From Desulfurococcales archaeon (GTDB taxonomy: Archaea > Thermoproteota > Thermoprotei_A > Sulfolobales > Acidilobaceae), in NCBI GenBank assembly GCA_015521115.1, contig WAOT01000004.1, forward strand, positions 1-64,000: a DNA stretch of 64,000 bases, read 5' to 3'. Shown piece after piece: positions 54,371-63,601 of this stretch. Position numbers and translations under genes: made by a program. The notes under the pieces were generated by a model. The model ran no database searches and was not told the origin of the DNA. It saw only the letters and a program-made list of their open reading frames with translations. The stretch's first letter is position 1. Every line of letters begins with the position of its first letter.

Positions 54371-54907
54371 TTACTTTGATGAGCCCTTATACCTCTCTAT
54401 CGCCTTAAGTATTATCTCATGGGCTTTGGATTTGGGCTCCCAGCCCCTGACCTTAACCCACTTACCAGGCTCGAGCTCTTTGTAGTGCTCGAAGAAGTGC
54501 CTGATCTTTTCCTTGATAGGCTCGGGGATCTTATCGACGTCCGTTATTTCCTTGTAGTTGGGATCAAGTTTTGGCTTAGGTACGGCAACAATCTTCCAGT
54601 CAAGCCCTTCTTCGTCCTCCATGTTGAGGACTGCGACTGGGACAGCCTCAATGAGGCTGCCGGGAACCACAGGTTCCCTGCTCAGGACTAGTATGTCTAC
54701 CGGGTCGCCGTCCTCTTCGAGCGTTCCAGGTATGAATCCATAGTTGAAGGGGTAGTACATGCTTGTGTATAGGAACCTATCTACCTTGATCATGCATGCC
54801 TCCTTGTCGAACTCGTATTTTACTGAGCTGCCCATGGGGATCTCGATGAGCACGTTTACAACCTCTGGGGCTTTCTCTCCGGGCCCAATCTTATCGAGGC
54901 AACCCAT
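54371..54907 (-). CDS. ppa: Inorganic pyrophosphatase (family I)
   Basis: About 178 residues. It has [26 protein letters not shown], and the active-site acidic group [11 protein letters not shown], then [21 protein letters not shown]. It hydrolyses pyrophosphate to drive biosynthesis. ATG 54907 is chosen: GGTGGAAG lies just upstream and the longer start (54946) would fall inside the TATA box at 54946-54955. Confidence 0.95.
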   Translation of the reverse strand: MGCLDKIGPGEKAPEVVNVLIEIPMGSSVKYEFDKEACMIKVDRFLYTSMYYPFNYGFIPGTLEEDGDPVDILVLSREPVVPGSLIEAVPVAVLNMEDEEGLDWKIVAVPKPKLDPNYKEITDVDKIPEPIKEKIRHFFEHYKELEPGKWVKVRGWEPKSKAHEIILKAIERYKGSSK

Positions 54908-54945
54908 GCTCTTCCACCGAGAACCCACCGGTATACTTCGAGACA

Positions 54946-54955
54946 TATTTAAATA
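54946..54955 (-). promoter_or_regulatory. TATA box of the pyrophosphatase gene
   Basis: The minus strand reads GTATTTAAAT, about 40-48 nt before the ATG at 54907. It helps fix the start. Confidence 0.6.
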
Positions 54956-55014
54956 CTCGACTTGCTCCTCCAGAGAGTGAGCTACGACCCGGAAAACGGG
55001 GAGGAGGATGAGCT

Positions 55015-55398
55015 ATGAGTAAGCCGTTTTATGTGAGGTTCGAGGTTCCCGAGGAGCTCGCGGAGAAGGTATATGAGGCTGTGGCCAAGGCTAGGGAGAC
55101 AGGGAAGATAAAGAAGGGTACCAATGAGACCACTAAGGCCTGTGAGAGGGGTATCGCCAAGCTTGTCATCATAGCTGAGGACGTAGATCCCCCAGAGATT
55201 GTAGCCCATCTACCCATACTCTGTGACGAGAAGAAGATCCCCTACGTCTACGTCCCCAGCAAGAAGAGGCTCGGCGAGGCAGCCGGGATCGAGGTTCAGG
55301 CGGCCTCCGCCGCAATAATCGACCCCGGAGAGGCCGAGGCCCTAGTCAAGGAGATAATTGAAAAGGTGAAGGAGCTCCGCTCAAAGGCGGGCGTCTAG
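55015..55398 (+). CDS. rpl7ae: Ribosomal protein L7Ae (eL8)
   Basis: 127 residues. It has [48 protein letters not shown], the kink-turn binding fold. It is part of the large subunit and also of C/D and H/ACA RNPs and, in archaea, RNase P. ATG with GGAGGATGAGCT upstream. Confidence 0.96.
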   Translation: MSKPFYVRFEVPEELAEKVYEAVAKARETGKIKKGTNETTKACERGIAKLVIIAEDVDPPEIVAHLPILCDEKKIPYVYVPSKKRLGEAAGIEVQAASAAIIDPGEAEALVKEIIEKVKELRSKAGV

Positions 55399-55410
55399 CC
55401 CACAATACCC

Positions 55411-55417
55411 TTTTAAC
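55411..55417 (+). promoter_or_regulatory. TATA-like box of the S13 operon
   Basis: CTTTTAA about 65-70 nt before the S13 start, in the only sizeable spacer before the long ribosomal/RNA polymerase operon. Confidence 0.35.
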
Positions 55418-55482
55418 CCTCCACAAAGAGACCCACCCTAGGAGGTAGCCAGTAGTACGCTCAATCGAGGGTGTGGAAAGGG

Positions 55483-55938
55483 ATGGCAGAAGGCAGACAG
55501 TTCAAGTACATAGTCCGTATAGCAGGGACAGACATAGAGGGCAAGCTACCCCTAGTGTATGGGCTAAGCGAGATCAAGGGGATAGGTTACACGACAGCAA
55601 TCGCAATACTAAGATCGCTGGGGATGGATCCCTTTATGAGAACAGGATTCCTAACTGAGGCCGAGATCCAGAAGCTAGACGAGATCGTGAGGGACATAAC
55701 GAGGCTAGGACTACCGTCATGGATCTACAACAGGAGGAAGGACTATGAGACAGGCCTAGACAAGCACCTAGTAGGCTCAGAGCTACTATTCTACGCCAGA
55801 CGTGACATCGAGAGGGAGATAAGGATCGGATCCTGGCGTGGAGTGAGGCACAAGCTAGGCCTAAAAGTCCGCGGACAGAGAACAAGAACGACTGGCAGGC
55901 TAGGTATGACTGTCGGAGTGAAGAAGAAGAGGAAGTAG
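55483..55938 (+). CDS. rps13: Ribosomal protein S13 (uS13)
   Basis: About 151 residues. YIVRIAGTDIEGKLPLVYGLSEIKGIGYTTA and the basic C-terminus with HKLGLKVRGQRTRTTGR are conserved. ATG 55483 has GAGGGTG 8 nt upstream, whereas GTG 55471 is only 3 nt after that SD. First gene of S13-S4-S11-RpoD. Confidence 0.96.
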   Translation: MAEGRQFKYIVRIAGTDIEGKLPLVYGLSEIKGIGYTTAIAILRSLGMDPFMRTGFLTEAEIQKLDEIVRDITRLGLPSWIYNRRKDYETGLDKHLVGSELLFYARRDIEREIRIGSWRGVRHKLGLKVRGQRTRTTGRLGMTVGVKKKRK

Positions 55939-55953
55939 AGGGGGTGAGCGTGA

Positions 55954-56454
55954 ATGGGAGACCCTAAGAAGCCCAGGAAGAAATGGGAGGGCCCAAAGCA
56001 CCCATGGATTAAGGAGAGGCTCCTCAAAGAGATACAGCTTGTAGGAAAGTATGGGCTAAAGAACAAGAAAGAGCTCTGGAAGGCGGAGACCCTAGCACGA
56101 AACCTAAGGCATAGGGCAAGGAACCTCCTAGCCCTCCCCGAGGAGGAGAGGGTGAAAGTGCAGCAGGTCTTGCTGGATAAGCTTTACAGGCTGGGTCTCG
56201 TCGAGAAGAACGCGACGCTAGACGATATTCTCGGAATCACTGCCGAGCACGTCCTCGAGAGGAGGCTCCAGACAATAGTCTACAAGAAGGGGTTAGCCAA
56301 AACTATCTACCAGGCTAGACAGCTGATTGTGCATGGGCACATAGCCATCGGAGGTAGAAGGGTCACAAGCCCCGGCTACCTCGTAACGAGGGATGAGGAG
56401 GAGCTAGTAGACTACGCCCCCGATAGCCCATTTAAGGAGAGACCACCCGTGTAG
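55954..56454 (+). CDS. rps4: Ribosomal protein S4 (uS4)
   Basis: 166 residues. [16 protein letters not shown] start and the S4 RNA-binding domain ([35 protein letters not shown]). It is an early 30S assembly protein. Confidence 0.96.
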   Translation: MGDPKKPRKKWEGPKHPWIKERLLKEIQLVGKYGLKNKKELWKAETLARNLRHRARNLLALPEEERVKVQQVLLDKLYRLGLVEKNATLDDILGITAEHVLERRLQTIVYKKGLAKTIYQARQLIVHGHIAIGGRRVTSPGYLVTRDEEELVDYAPDSPFKERPPV

Positions 56455-56471
56455 CCAGGGGGTGAGGAAGT

Positions 56472-56873
56472 ATGGCGTTTGCGGGTAGAGAACTGAAGTG
56501 GGGAGTAGCCCATATCTATAGCAGCTTCAACAACACCATAGTCCATATAACCGATCTCACGGGAGCTGAGACTGTCGCTAGAGTGAGCGGTGGCATGGTT
56601 GTTAGGGCTGACCGTGAGAAGCCCTCGCCTTATGCGGCAATGATAGCGGCAAGCAGGGCAGCCCAGCAGGCAATGGCTAGGGGGATTGTGGCGATCCACA
56701 TAAAAGTGAGGGCCCCTGGAGGTCACGGGCCAAAGACGCCCGGGCCTGGAGCGCAGGCGGCAATAAGGGCCTTGGCCAGAGCAGGCTTCATAATTGGTAG
56801 GATCGAGGACGTAACCCCGATACCGCACGACACGACAAGGAGGCCTGGAGGTAGGAGGGGTAGGAGAGTCTAA
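56472..56873 (+). CDS. rps11: Ribosomal protein S11 (uS11)
   Basis: 133 residues. [25 protein letters not shown] start and the [17 protein letters not shown] and [22 protein letters not shown]-terminus match archaeal S11, a platform protein. Confidence 0.97.
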   Translation: MAFAGRELKWGVAHIYSSFNNTIVHITDLTGAETVARVSGGMVVRADREKPSPYAAMIAASRAAQQAMARGIVAIHIKVRAPGGHGPKTPGPGAQAAIRALARAGFIIGRIEDVTPIPHDTTRRPGGRRGRRV

Positions 56874-56945
56874 ACCCCTCCTCCCCAAGGTGTGCTAAGT
56901 ATTTATCTTCTTATCCAGTTCTCCCCAGTAGGGGGTGTATACTGG

Positions 56946-57803
56946 TTGGAGAGAAAAGTCGAGTTACTCAAGCTATCGAGAAACACTATAACACTATATA
57001 TGGAGGGTTATCCGAGGAGCCTGCTAAACGCTATTAGAAGGGTCGTCCTCTCCGATGTACCCACCTTAGCCGTTGACTTCGCCTATTTCTATGATAACAC
57101 TACCGCAGTGCCAGCTGAAATAATAGCCCACAGACTCGGGTTAGTCGTGCTAGATTCAAGCAGTGCTATAAGGAAACTGCGTTCACCGGAAGAGTGTAAG
57201 GAGGCCCCCGAAACCGACTCCTCATGTTACGTTGAGATATTCTTAGAGGCCAGTGTGCCTGAGACAGAGGAGACAGGAAGGTATGTGAAGGCTTCAGACC
57301 TAAGTATAAGCGACCCGGACGTTAGACCCGTCTACCCCGAAACACCCATAGTCTACATCGCACCGGGCCAGAGAATACATATGGTAGCCTACGCCCGCCT
57401 GGGGCGGGGGAGGGAGCATGCGAAGTGGATGCCCGCCAGCATATCACTACTACAATATGTCCCCATAGTTGAATACGACGGAACCAAGGCGGGAGACAGG
57501 TGTTTGGAGTGCCTGGAAGCATATCCTGAAGTGGTAGAGGCACTCCGCAAAGGCGAAAAGGGGCGCATAGAGTTCAAGAGAAATATAAACACGAGCGGTC
57601 TACGCTACTGTGCTGAGACAAAAGGCATATGTGACGGGGCTGTAACTGTACGGTACGATGAAAACCGCCTAATATTCAAAGTCGAAAGTACGGGAGCACT
57701 AAAACCGGAGACAATAATCGCAGAGGCTATTAACGCTTTAGAATCCCGCATAAAGCGGGTTAAAGAGGCGGTGAATAGGGCGGAAGTGGTGGTAGAGGCA
57801 TGA
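56946..57803 (+). CDS. rpo3: RNA polymerase subunit D (RpoD/Rpo3)
   Basis: About 285 residues. N-terminal [20 protein letters not shown] (alpha-motif), AHRLGLVVL, and a ferredoxin-like insert with Cys in CLECLEAYP and YCAETKGIC that can hold an iron-sulfur cluster, as in Sulfolobus. It forms the Rpo3/Rpo11 assembly platform. TTG 56946 (GGGGGTG upstream) is preferred over the longer frame from 56892. It overlaps L18e by ATGA. Confidence 0.94.
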   Translation: MERKVELLKLSRNTITLYMEGYPRSLLNAIRRVVLSDVPTLAVDFAYFYDNTTAVPAEIIAHRLGLVVLDSSSAIRKLRSPEECKEAPETDSSCYVEIFLEASVPETEETGRYVKASDLSISDPDVRPVYPETPIVYIAPGQRIHMVAYARLGRGREHAKWMPASISLLQYVPIVEYDGTKAGDRCLECLEAYPEVVEALRKGEKGRIEFKRNINTSGLRYCAETKGICDGAVTVRYDENRLIFKVESTGALKPETIIAEAINALESRIKRVKEAVNRAEVVVEA

Positions 57804-58162
57804 GGAGAACCGGGCCCACAAACATAGTGTTAAGGAAGCTCGCAGACGAGCTCGAGAGAACCGGTAAAAGAGAGGGTGCGAAGGTCTGGATACGTGTAGC
57901 CGAGCTACTAAGGAAGCCCACGAGGGAGAGGGTTGAGGTCAACCTTTCCAAGATAGATCGTTACGCTAACGAGGGCGAGATGATCATAGTGCCAGGTAAG
58001 GTGCTTGGCTCAGGCACACTAACGAAGAAGGTCACAGTAGCCGCATATGCCTTCTCAGAACAGGCCTTAAAGAAAATAAAAGCAGCTGGTGCGGAGGCGA
58101 TAACACTAGCCGAAGCGGTGAGGCGCAACCCTTCGGGGAGCAAGACAAGGATAATAATCTAG
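57800..58162 (+). CDS. rpl18e: Ribosomal protein L18e (eL18)
   Basis: 120 residues: [68 protein letters not shown] large-subunit protein. ATG overlaps the rpo3 stop. Confidence 0.95.
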   Translation: MRRTGPTNIVLRKLADELERTGKREGAKVWIRVAELLRKPTRERVEVNLSKIDRYANEGEMIIVPGKVLGSGTLTKKVTVAAYAFSEQALKKIKAAGAEAITLAEAVRRNPSGSKTRIII

Positions 58163-58182
58163 GTCTAAGGGGGTGTAGTAAG

Positions 58183-58641
58183 GTGTCTGAGCAGAGAAAA
58201 CTCCTGGTGGTCGACGGGACGGGTCAAATTCTAGGCAGGTTAGCAAGCCTCATAGCAAAGAAACTGCTCGAAGATCCTAGCCTCGAGATAGCCGTGGTTA
58301 ACGTCGAGAAAATAGTTGTAAGCGGTAAACCGTCGGAGGTAGTAAAACAGTACAAGAAGACCATACTACCTGTGAGAAGCCACTACTCTCATAAGTGGAG
58401 GCCTAAGAGGCCTAGAAGCCCAATAAACCTCTTCAAGAGGACGGTAAAGGGAATGCTTCCCAAACATAACAAGAGGGGGAGGGACGCTTACAGGAGGCTT
58501 AAGGCCTACATAGGAGTCCCAGTCGAGCTTCAAAACGTAGAGAAGATAAGGTTTAAGGAGGCAGACGTCACCAGGCTTGGAAGGGACTACGTTGAGCTAG
58601 GGCGCATAGCTAGAGAGCTTGGATGGAGGGGTGCAGAGTAA
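58183..58641 (+). CDS. rpl13: Ribosomal protein L13 (uL13)
   Basis: 152 residues, GTG start with GGGGGTG upstream. VVDGTGQILGRLASLIAKKLL, and the basic KRPRSPINLFKRTVKGMLPKHNKRGRDAYRRLKAYIGVP are typical. The stop overlaps the S9 ATG (TAATG). Confidence 0.95.
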   Translation: MSEQRKLLVVDGTGQILGRLASLIAKKLLEDPSLEIAVVNVEKIVVSGKPSEVVKQYKKTILPVRSHYSHKWRPKRPRSPINLFKRTVKGMLPKHNKRGRDAYRRLKAYIGVPVELQNVEKIRFKEADVTRLGRDYVELGRIARELGWRGAE

Positions 58642-59090
58642 TGATGAAGAAAATAGTAATATCGTCGGGTAAAAGGAAGAGGGCAATCGCTGTAGCAGTG
58701 ATAAAGCCGGGGATAGGTAGGGTGAAAATAAATAACATACCGATTGAGATATGGCCCATAGAGATGGCCCGACTAAAGATGATGGAACCCCTACTTCTAG
58801 CTGGTAAGAAGATAAGATCCCAGATTGACATCAACGTGAGGGTTAAGGGAGGAGGATTCATGGGTCAAGCTGATGCAGTCAGGATGGCTATAGCTAGAGG
58901 CCTAGTAGAGTACTTCCGCTGCGAGGGGGAAGACGAGGAGTGTAGGAGGAGTAATGACCTGAGCAAGGCCCTACTCCAGATATTCGAAGAGTACGATAGA
59001 ACCATGATAGCCGGCGACCCGAGGAGGACGGAGCCCGAGAAGTACATGAGAAGAAGCGCTAGGAGGCGCTGGCAGAAGTCGTACAGGTGA
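58641..59090 (+). CDS. rps9: Ribosomal protein S9 (uS9)
   Basis: About 149 residues. SSGKRKRAIAVAVIKPGIGRVKINNIPIEIWP start and the C-terminal RRTEPEKYMRRSARRRWQKSYR tail, which reaches the P-site tRNA. ATG 58641 or 58644. A frame open from 58623 lies within L13. Confidence 0.95.
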   Translation: MMKKIVISSGKRKRAIAVAVIKPGIGRVKINNIPIEIWPIEMARLKMMEPLLLAGKKIRSQIDINVRVKGGGFMGQADAVRMAIARGLVEYFRCEGEDEECRRSNDLSKALLQIFEEYDRTMIAGDPRRTEPEKYMRRSARRRWQKSYR

Positions 59091-59096
59091 CCTGAG

Positions 59097-59330
59097 ATGA
59101 TGCCCCCTATCAGATGTTTCACTTGTGGAGCCCCTCTAGGGCACCTGTGGGAGGAGTATAAGAGAAGGGTCATGAACGGAGAACCCCCAGAGAAGGTATT
59201 GGACGACCTGGGGGTCACGAGATACTGTTGTAGGAGGATGCTCCTCACCTCTATTACATACATTGAGGAGATAGCCCTATATCACACCCTGAAGGCCAAG
59301 AGGCTTAGGGCGTCAGGTGGTGTGCCGTGA
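59097..59330 (+). CDS. rpo10: RNA polymerase subunit N (RpoN/Rpo10)
   Basis: 77 residues. Zinc ligands are Cys7, Cys10 (CFTCG) and Cys44, Cys45 (RYCCRR). It forms part of the assembly platform with Rpo3, Rpo11 and Rpo12. In many archaea rpoK follows, but here S2 starts inside its 3' end (GTGAG, 59327). Confidence 0.95.
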   Translation: MMPPIRCFTCGAPLGHLWEEYKRRVMNGEPPEKVLDDLGVTRYCCRRMLLTSITYIEEIALYHTLKAKRLRASGGVP

Positions 59331-59956
59331 GCCAGGAGACAAGTGGGACTAGCCTACTAGTCCCGGCGGAGCTATACAAGAAGGCTGGGGTAGTATTTGG
59401 AACTCAGATATGCACTAAGTATATGAAGCAGTTCGTATACAAGATACTCCCCGACGGGTTCTACATACTGGATGTAGCTAAAATCGATGAAAGGCTAAGG
59501 ATAGCAGCAAAATTCCTTGCACGATACAGCCCGGAGAAGGTCGCAGTGGTCTCAGTAAGGCTCTATGGGCAAAAGCCTGCTAGAATGATGTGTGAAAGAG
59601 TTGGGTGCAAGGCTATCACAGGTAGAGTCATACCGGGTATATTCACAAACCCGCATCTAGAAGACTACATTGAGCCCGACGTAGTCCTCATAACAGACCC
59701 GAGAACCGACAAGCAGGCTATAATTGAGGCCTCAAAGGTCGGGATACCTGTGGTGGCATTTGCGGATACTGACAATAGGATAGAGAATATTGACCTCATC
59801 ATACCTGCAAACAACAAGGGTAGGAGGAGTCTGGCACTCCTATACTGGATACTGACACGCGAGATATTGAGGGAGCAGGGAAGAATAGGCCCTACCGACG
59901 AGCTTGACGTCGACTACACAGCCTTCATGGCGAGTAAGATATATAGAAGAAGGTAA
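59327..59956 (+). CDS. rps2: Ribosomal protein S2 (uS2)
   Basis: 209 residues, GTG start. [63 protein letters not shown] and C-terminal [12 protein letters not shown] are conserved. A small-subunit protein. It is the last of this ribosomal block. Confidence 0.96.
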   Translation: MSQETSGTSLLVPAELYKKAGVVFGTQICTKYMKQFVYKILPDGFYILDVAKIDERLRIAAKFLARYSPEKVAVVSVRLYGQKPARMMCERVGCKAITGRVIPGIFTNPHLEDYIEPDVVLITDPRTDKQAIIEASKVGIPVVAFADTDNRIENIDLIIPANNKGRRSLALLYWILTREILREQGRIGPTDELDVDYTAFMASKIYRRR

Positions 59957-60004
59957 CATCCTAAACCCCAAAATTTTACCCTAGACCCACGCCCTTCTAA
60001 AAGT

Positions 60005-60889
60005 ATGGGTGGTAGTGTGCAGAAGACGATACGCTATCCAGCTCATGCTGGCACATTTTACCCCGCAGATCCTGAGGAGCTAATAAAACTGATAGAATGG
60101 GCGTTCACTCACCCCATAGGCCCAGGCAGGCTCCCTAAGGGTCATGGCGACAAGAGGGAATCAATAGGATACATTGTACCTCATGCTGGCTACATTTATA
60201 GCGGCCCAGTCGCGGCCCACTCCTACCTTAAACTGGCAGAGGAAAAGAGGCCAGAGAGCATTATAATTATAGGGCCTAACCATAATGGGGTCGGGATGCC
60301 TGTAGCGGCCTACAAGGGAGACGCTTGGAGAACTCCTCTAGGCGATGTAGAGGTAGACATGGAGCTTGCAGGATTGCTAGTATCATATTCATCGTATCTG
60401 TCATTTGATAGTACAGCCCACTATTACGAGCATAGCTTAGAGGTGCAGGTGCCCTTTATACAGTATATATTCAAAGGAGACACTCCAAGGATAGTCCCCA
60501 TAACAGCATACCACCAGAATCCTATAATAGCTAGGGACTTAGCGGCCTCAATTTTCAAGGCAGTATCTGAGAATGGGGTGGACTTAGTAGTTGTAGGGAG
60601 CACTGACTTTAACCATTACGAGCCCCATGATATAACAGTTAAAAAGGATTTAACTGCTATAGAAATGATAATTAAGAGGGATGTTGACGGCCTCTACAGG
60701 GTCATCGAAGACTACAATATAACCATGTGCGGCCCTGTATCTGCAGCAACACTCATGGAGCTCTCGCTACGGCTAAAGGGAGGGGAGCCCGTGCTCCTTA
60801 AACACGCCACCTCCGGTGACGTGACGGGGGAGAAGGACTGGGTAGTAGGATATGCATCAATAATGTTCCCAAGGTGGCAAAAGGTATGA
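60005..60889 (+). CDS. MEMO family protein
   Basis: 294 residues of the MEMO/AMMECR1-associated class III dioxygenase-like fold. It has RYPAHAGTFYPADPEEL, PHAGYIYSGPVAAHSYLKL, GPNHNGVG, HYYEHSLEVQVPFIQYIF and STDFNHY. Its molecular activity in archaea is not settled. ATGA overlap with the next gene and place before ipk/idi match the crenarchaeal isoprenoid cluster. Confidence 0.9.
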   Translation: MGGSVQKTIRYPAHAGTFYPADPEELIKLIEWAFTHPIGPGRLPKGHGDKRESIGYIVPHAGYIYSGPVAAHSYLKLAEEKRPESIIIIGPNHNGVGMPVAAYKGDAWRTPLGDVEVDMELAGLLVSYSSYLSFDSTAHYYEHSLEVQVPFIQYIFKGDTPRIVPITAYHQNPIIARDLAASIFKAVSENGVDLVVVGSTDFNHYEPHDITVKKDLTAIEMIIKRDVDGLYRVIEDYNITMCGPVSAATLMELSLRLKGGEPVLLKHATSGDVTGEKDWVVGYASIMFPRWQKV

Positions 60890-61662
60890 GAGTAAGCCAA
60901 ATCATCCCCATCCCAGCGGTTATCCTCGGCTTACCATTAAGGGAGAGCGAGAACCCCTACCTAGTTGCCGAAGTGGGGAGTACGAGAATAGAGGTGGAGG
61001 TTGAGGAGTGTAAGGAGCCCTCAGTAGCGGCGGGAGCCACAGATGATCTAGCAGGACAGGTAGTATCGTTTGCTAAACGACTACTCAAGGAGTTAGGATT
61101 GGATGCGTGCATTAACCTTAAATGGTCAGCTCCCGAGGGGACTCCTAGAGCCGGGCTTTACGCCTCTCTTACCGCTCATATCCTGAAGAGCGTAGCCCGA
61201 GCATACGGAGAAAGCCTTGAAGTGTATGAGATACTCGAGTATGCGAGACTACTGGACGATCTTGAAACCGGCTGGGGGGCGTGGCATAGTGTTGTAGACG
61301 CCCTCCGATACGCTTCACTAATGGGCGGGACTGTAGTCTATCGGAACGATGAAGAGTACGCAAAACTAAGTAACACTACTGTGAGGGGGTTTAAGGAGTC
61401 TTCCTTAATCGTTAAGGAGCAGTTATTTGATAAGGAGACTTTAGGCCCCGACCTATATGGAGCGCTAATCCATACTGTAGGTGTGCTTGTCTTAGAGGGG
61501 GCTGTAAGGGTTAGAGACTCGAATAGGAAACCCTCCCTGAAGCCTCTTATACAGTTACATAACCACCTAGCACACTTTTTCTGGGGTCTGAGCACCCCTG
61601 AAGGCTCAATCTTAAGTCCGGGCCTTTGGCCCGAGTTTGAAAGGATAAAATTACTCGATTGA
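60886..61662 (+). CDS. Degenerate GHMP-kinase-like protein in the mevalonate kinase slot
   Basis: About 258 residues. ATG 60886 has AAGGTGG 7 nt upstream and overlaps the MEMO stop. Gene order (MEMO - this - ipk - idi2 - prenyl synthase) is where mevalonate kinase is expected. Alignment by eye fits the GHMP fold: an N-terminal strand, then APEGTPRAGLYASLTAHIL at the PxxxGLGSSA site, then GAWHSVVDALRYASLMGG at the metal/Asp region. But the phosphate loop reads AGLYASL, and no GAGGGG C-terminal motif remains. It is either an altered enzyme or a non-catalytic relative. Confidence 0.6.
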   Translation: MRVSQIIPIPAVILGLPLRESENPYLVAEVGSTRIEVEVEECKEPSVAAGATDDLAGQVVSFAKRLLKELGLDACINLKWSAPEGTPRAGLYASLTAHILKSVARAYGESLEVYEILEYARLLDDLETGWGAWHSVVDALRYASLMGGTVVYRNDEEYAKLSNTTVRGFKESSLIVKEQLFDKETLGPDLYGALIHTVGVLVLEGAVRVRDSNRKPSLKPLIQLHNHLAHFFWGLSTPEGSILSPGLWPEFERIKLLD

Positions 61663-61687
61663 TCCACCCAGGGGAGGTGTCCACGGT

Positions 61688-62449
61688 ATGGCGTCAATCA
61701 CGTGTAAGAGCCTTGTTGTAAAGATTGGAGGGAGCGCTATTACCGATAAAACGAAATCCTACACCATAAAGCATGATGTCCTTGTCAGAGTAGCAGAGGC
61801 TATTGCTAGAGCTTATGCCGATAATAAGAAGGTGATTGTTGTACATGGTGGAGGGAGTTTCGGTCACTACGAGGTAGACGTGATTAGACGTCAAAAGGGT
61901 GTTCTAGACCATACTGACAGTGGGCGTATACAACTGGCTATGCTAAGACTAGCATTGGAAGTAATCAAAAAATTCGTAGATAAGAATGTGCCGGCAGTCC
62001 TTCACCCCCCTCACACCTACTGTAAGGGTGGCGACATTAAAGTCTGCGACTTCACGCCCATACTCAGAGACCTAGAGCTAGGCCTCATACCTGTAACGTA
62101 CGGAGATGCCATCCCCGAAGAGGACGGTGTTGCAATACTAAGTGGAGACGATCTAGCCGCAGCCCTTGCACACATCTCACATGCAGACTGCCTCATATAC
62201 GTCATAGACAAGGCAGGTGTAATGAGCGAAGAGGGAGAACGTATACCAATCGTAACGCAGAAAGACATTGAAGTCATAGGTAAGCCTAAGGGCTTCGATG
62301 TAACCGGAGGAATGGCTAAAAAGCTTCGTGTAGCGCTCGAGGCAAGCAGAGAGTCTGAAACTACAGTTGTAATAACAGACGTCGACGGCCTCGAAATGAT
62401 AATTAAAGGTAAACGGCCGGGTGAGGTTGGAACCTTAGTAAAGGGGTAG
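61688..62449 (+). CDS. ipk: Isopentenyl phosphate kinase
   Basis: 253 residues of the amino-acid kinase fold. It has VVKIGGSAITDK, the catalytic His60 in GGGSFGH, SGDDLAAALAH and TGGMAKKL. It makes isopentenyl diphosphate from isopentenyl phosphate, the last step of the archaeal mevalonate pathway. ATG with GGGGAGGTG upstream. Confidence 0.94.
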   Translation: MASITCKSLVVKIGGSAITDKTKSYTIKHDVLVRVAEAIARAYADNKKVIVVHGGGSFGHYEVDVIRRQKGVLDHTDSGRIQLAMLRLALEVIKKFVDKNVPAVLHPPHTYCKGGDIKVCDFTPILRDLELGLIPVTYGDAIPEEDGVAILSGDDLAAALAHISHADCLIYVIDKAGVMSEEGERIPIVTQKDIEVIGKPKGFDVTGGMAKKLRVALEASRESETTVVITDVDGLEMIIKGKRPGEVGTLVKG

Positions 62450-62455
62450 AATAGC

Positions 62456-63601
62456 TTGGATATAGGAGAGGTCACTAAAAATAGGAAGTTAGAGCATATA
62501 TTATTGACCGTTGAGAGAGATGTTGAGAGCAGGGAGCACACACTCCTCAAATATGTAAGGCTAGTCCACAACCCCCTCCCCGAGGCCGATCTTGACGATG
62601 TAAGCCTAGAGAAAGAATTCTGTGGTCACAAGCTGGAAGTCCCCCTAATGATAACGGGGATGACAGGCGGGCACCCTGAGACCGGTAAGATCAACCATAA
62701 GATAGGAATCTTAGCGGAGAAGTACGGACTAGCAGTAGGTGTGGGGAGTCAGAGGGCCGCCATTGAAAAACCAGAGGTCGCTAATACCTTCCGAGCAATG
62801 CGAGAAGCTGCTCCCAACGCGTTCATAGTGGCTAACCTGGGGGCACCTCAGCTCTCAAAGGGATATGGTGTCAGAGAAGCCAGGAAAGCAGTCGAAATGA
62901 TAGATGCTGATGCTATTGCAATCCATTTGAACGTTGGACAAGAGCTCTTCCAAGCAGAGGGCGATCCGTACTACTCAAGAGTTATTGAAAAAATAGTAGA
63001 AATAGCGGATAGCCTAGACGTCCCAGTGATCGTTAAGGAGACAGGGGCAGGACTCTCAAGGGAAACAGTGAGAACCCTATACAGGCTTGGAATATCATGC
63101 TTTGACGTGTCAGGGCTTGGAGGGACAAGTTGGATTAAGGTGGAGGGGATAAGAAGCCTTGGTACAGGACACCCCACACCGGGAGAGCTCTCCGACTATT
63201 GGGGCAATCCCACAGCGCTAGCAGTCATAGAGGCCAGGGCATCAGCTCCAGGAGCTTATATAATAGGTAGTGGAGGAATTAGAACGGGGCTAGATGTCGT
63301 AAAGGTTTTAGCGTTAGGAGCGGACTTAGCAGGCATAGCACTCCCAATACTCAAAGTCTTAATAAAGGGAGGCCTAGAGGCTGCAAGCAAATATTTAGAG
63401 ACTTTAATATATCAGATCAAAGCATCGATATTAATGGCTGGAGGGAGGAGACCCGAGGATTTATGGAGGGCACCTCTCACCCTGTGGGGCCGACTAAGGG
63501 AGGAGGCAGAAGCGCGGGGAATAGATACGGTCGAATATTTATCCAGGACGAGATTACAGCCTCTTTTGGTGAGATCAGGTTGGCTACCTATGAAATCATG
63601 A
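62456..63601 (+). CDS. fni: Type 2 isopentenyl-diphosphate isomerase
   Basis: 381 residues of the FMN-dependent TIM barrel. It has MTGMTGGHPETGKINHKIGILAEKYGLAVGVGSQRAAIE, AIHLNVGQE, VIVKETGAGLSRET and GSGGIRTGLDVVKVLALGADLAG. It interconverts isopentenyl and dimethylallyl diphosphate. TTG start. It overlaps the next gene by ATGA. Confidence 0.95.
   Translation: MDIGEVTKNRKLEHILLTVERDVESREHTLLKYVRLVHNPLPEADLDDVSLEKEFCGHKLEVPLMITGMTGGHPETGKINHKIGILAEKYGLAVGVGSQRAAIEKPEVANTFRAMREAAPNAFIVANLGAPQLSKGYGVREARKAVEMIDADAIAIHLNVGQELFQAEGDPYYSRVIEKIVEIADSLDVPVIVKETGAGLSRETVRTLYRLGISCFDVSGLGGTSWIKVEGIRSLGTGHPTPGELSDYWGNPTALAVIEARASAPGAYIIGSGGIRTGLDVVKVLALGADLAGIALPILKVLIKGGLEAASKYLETLIYQIKASILMAGGRRPEDLWRAPLTLWGRLREEAEARGIDTVEYLSRTRLQPLLVRSGWLPMKS

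Noticed and set aside
54908-54946. Longer pyrophosphatase start at 54946
   Set aside because: It would place the start codon in the TATA box and adds residues not seen in family I enzymes.
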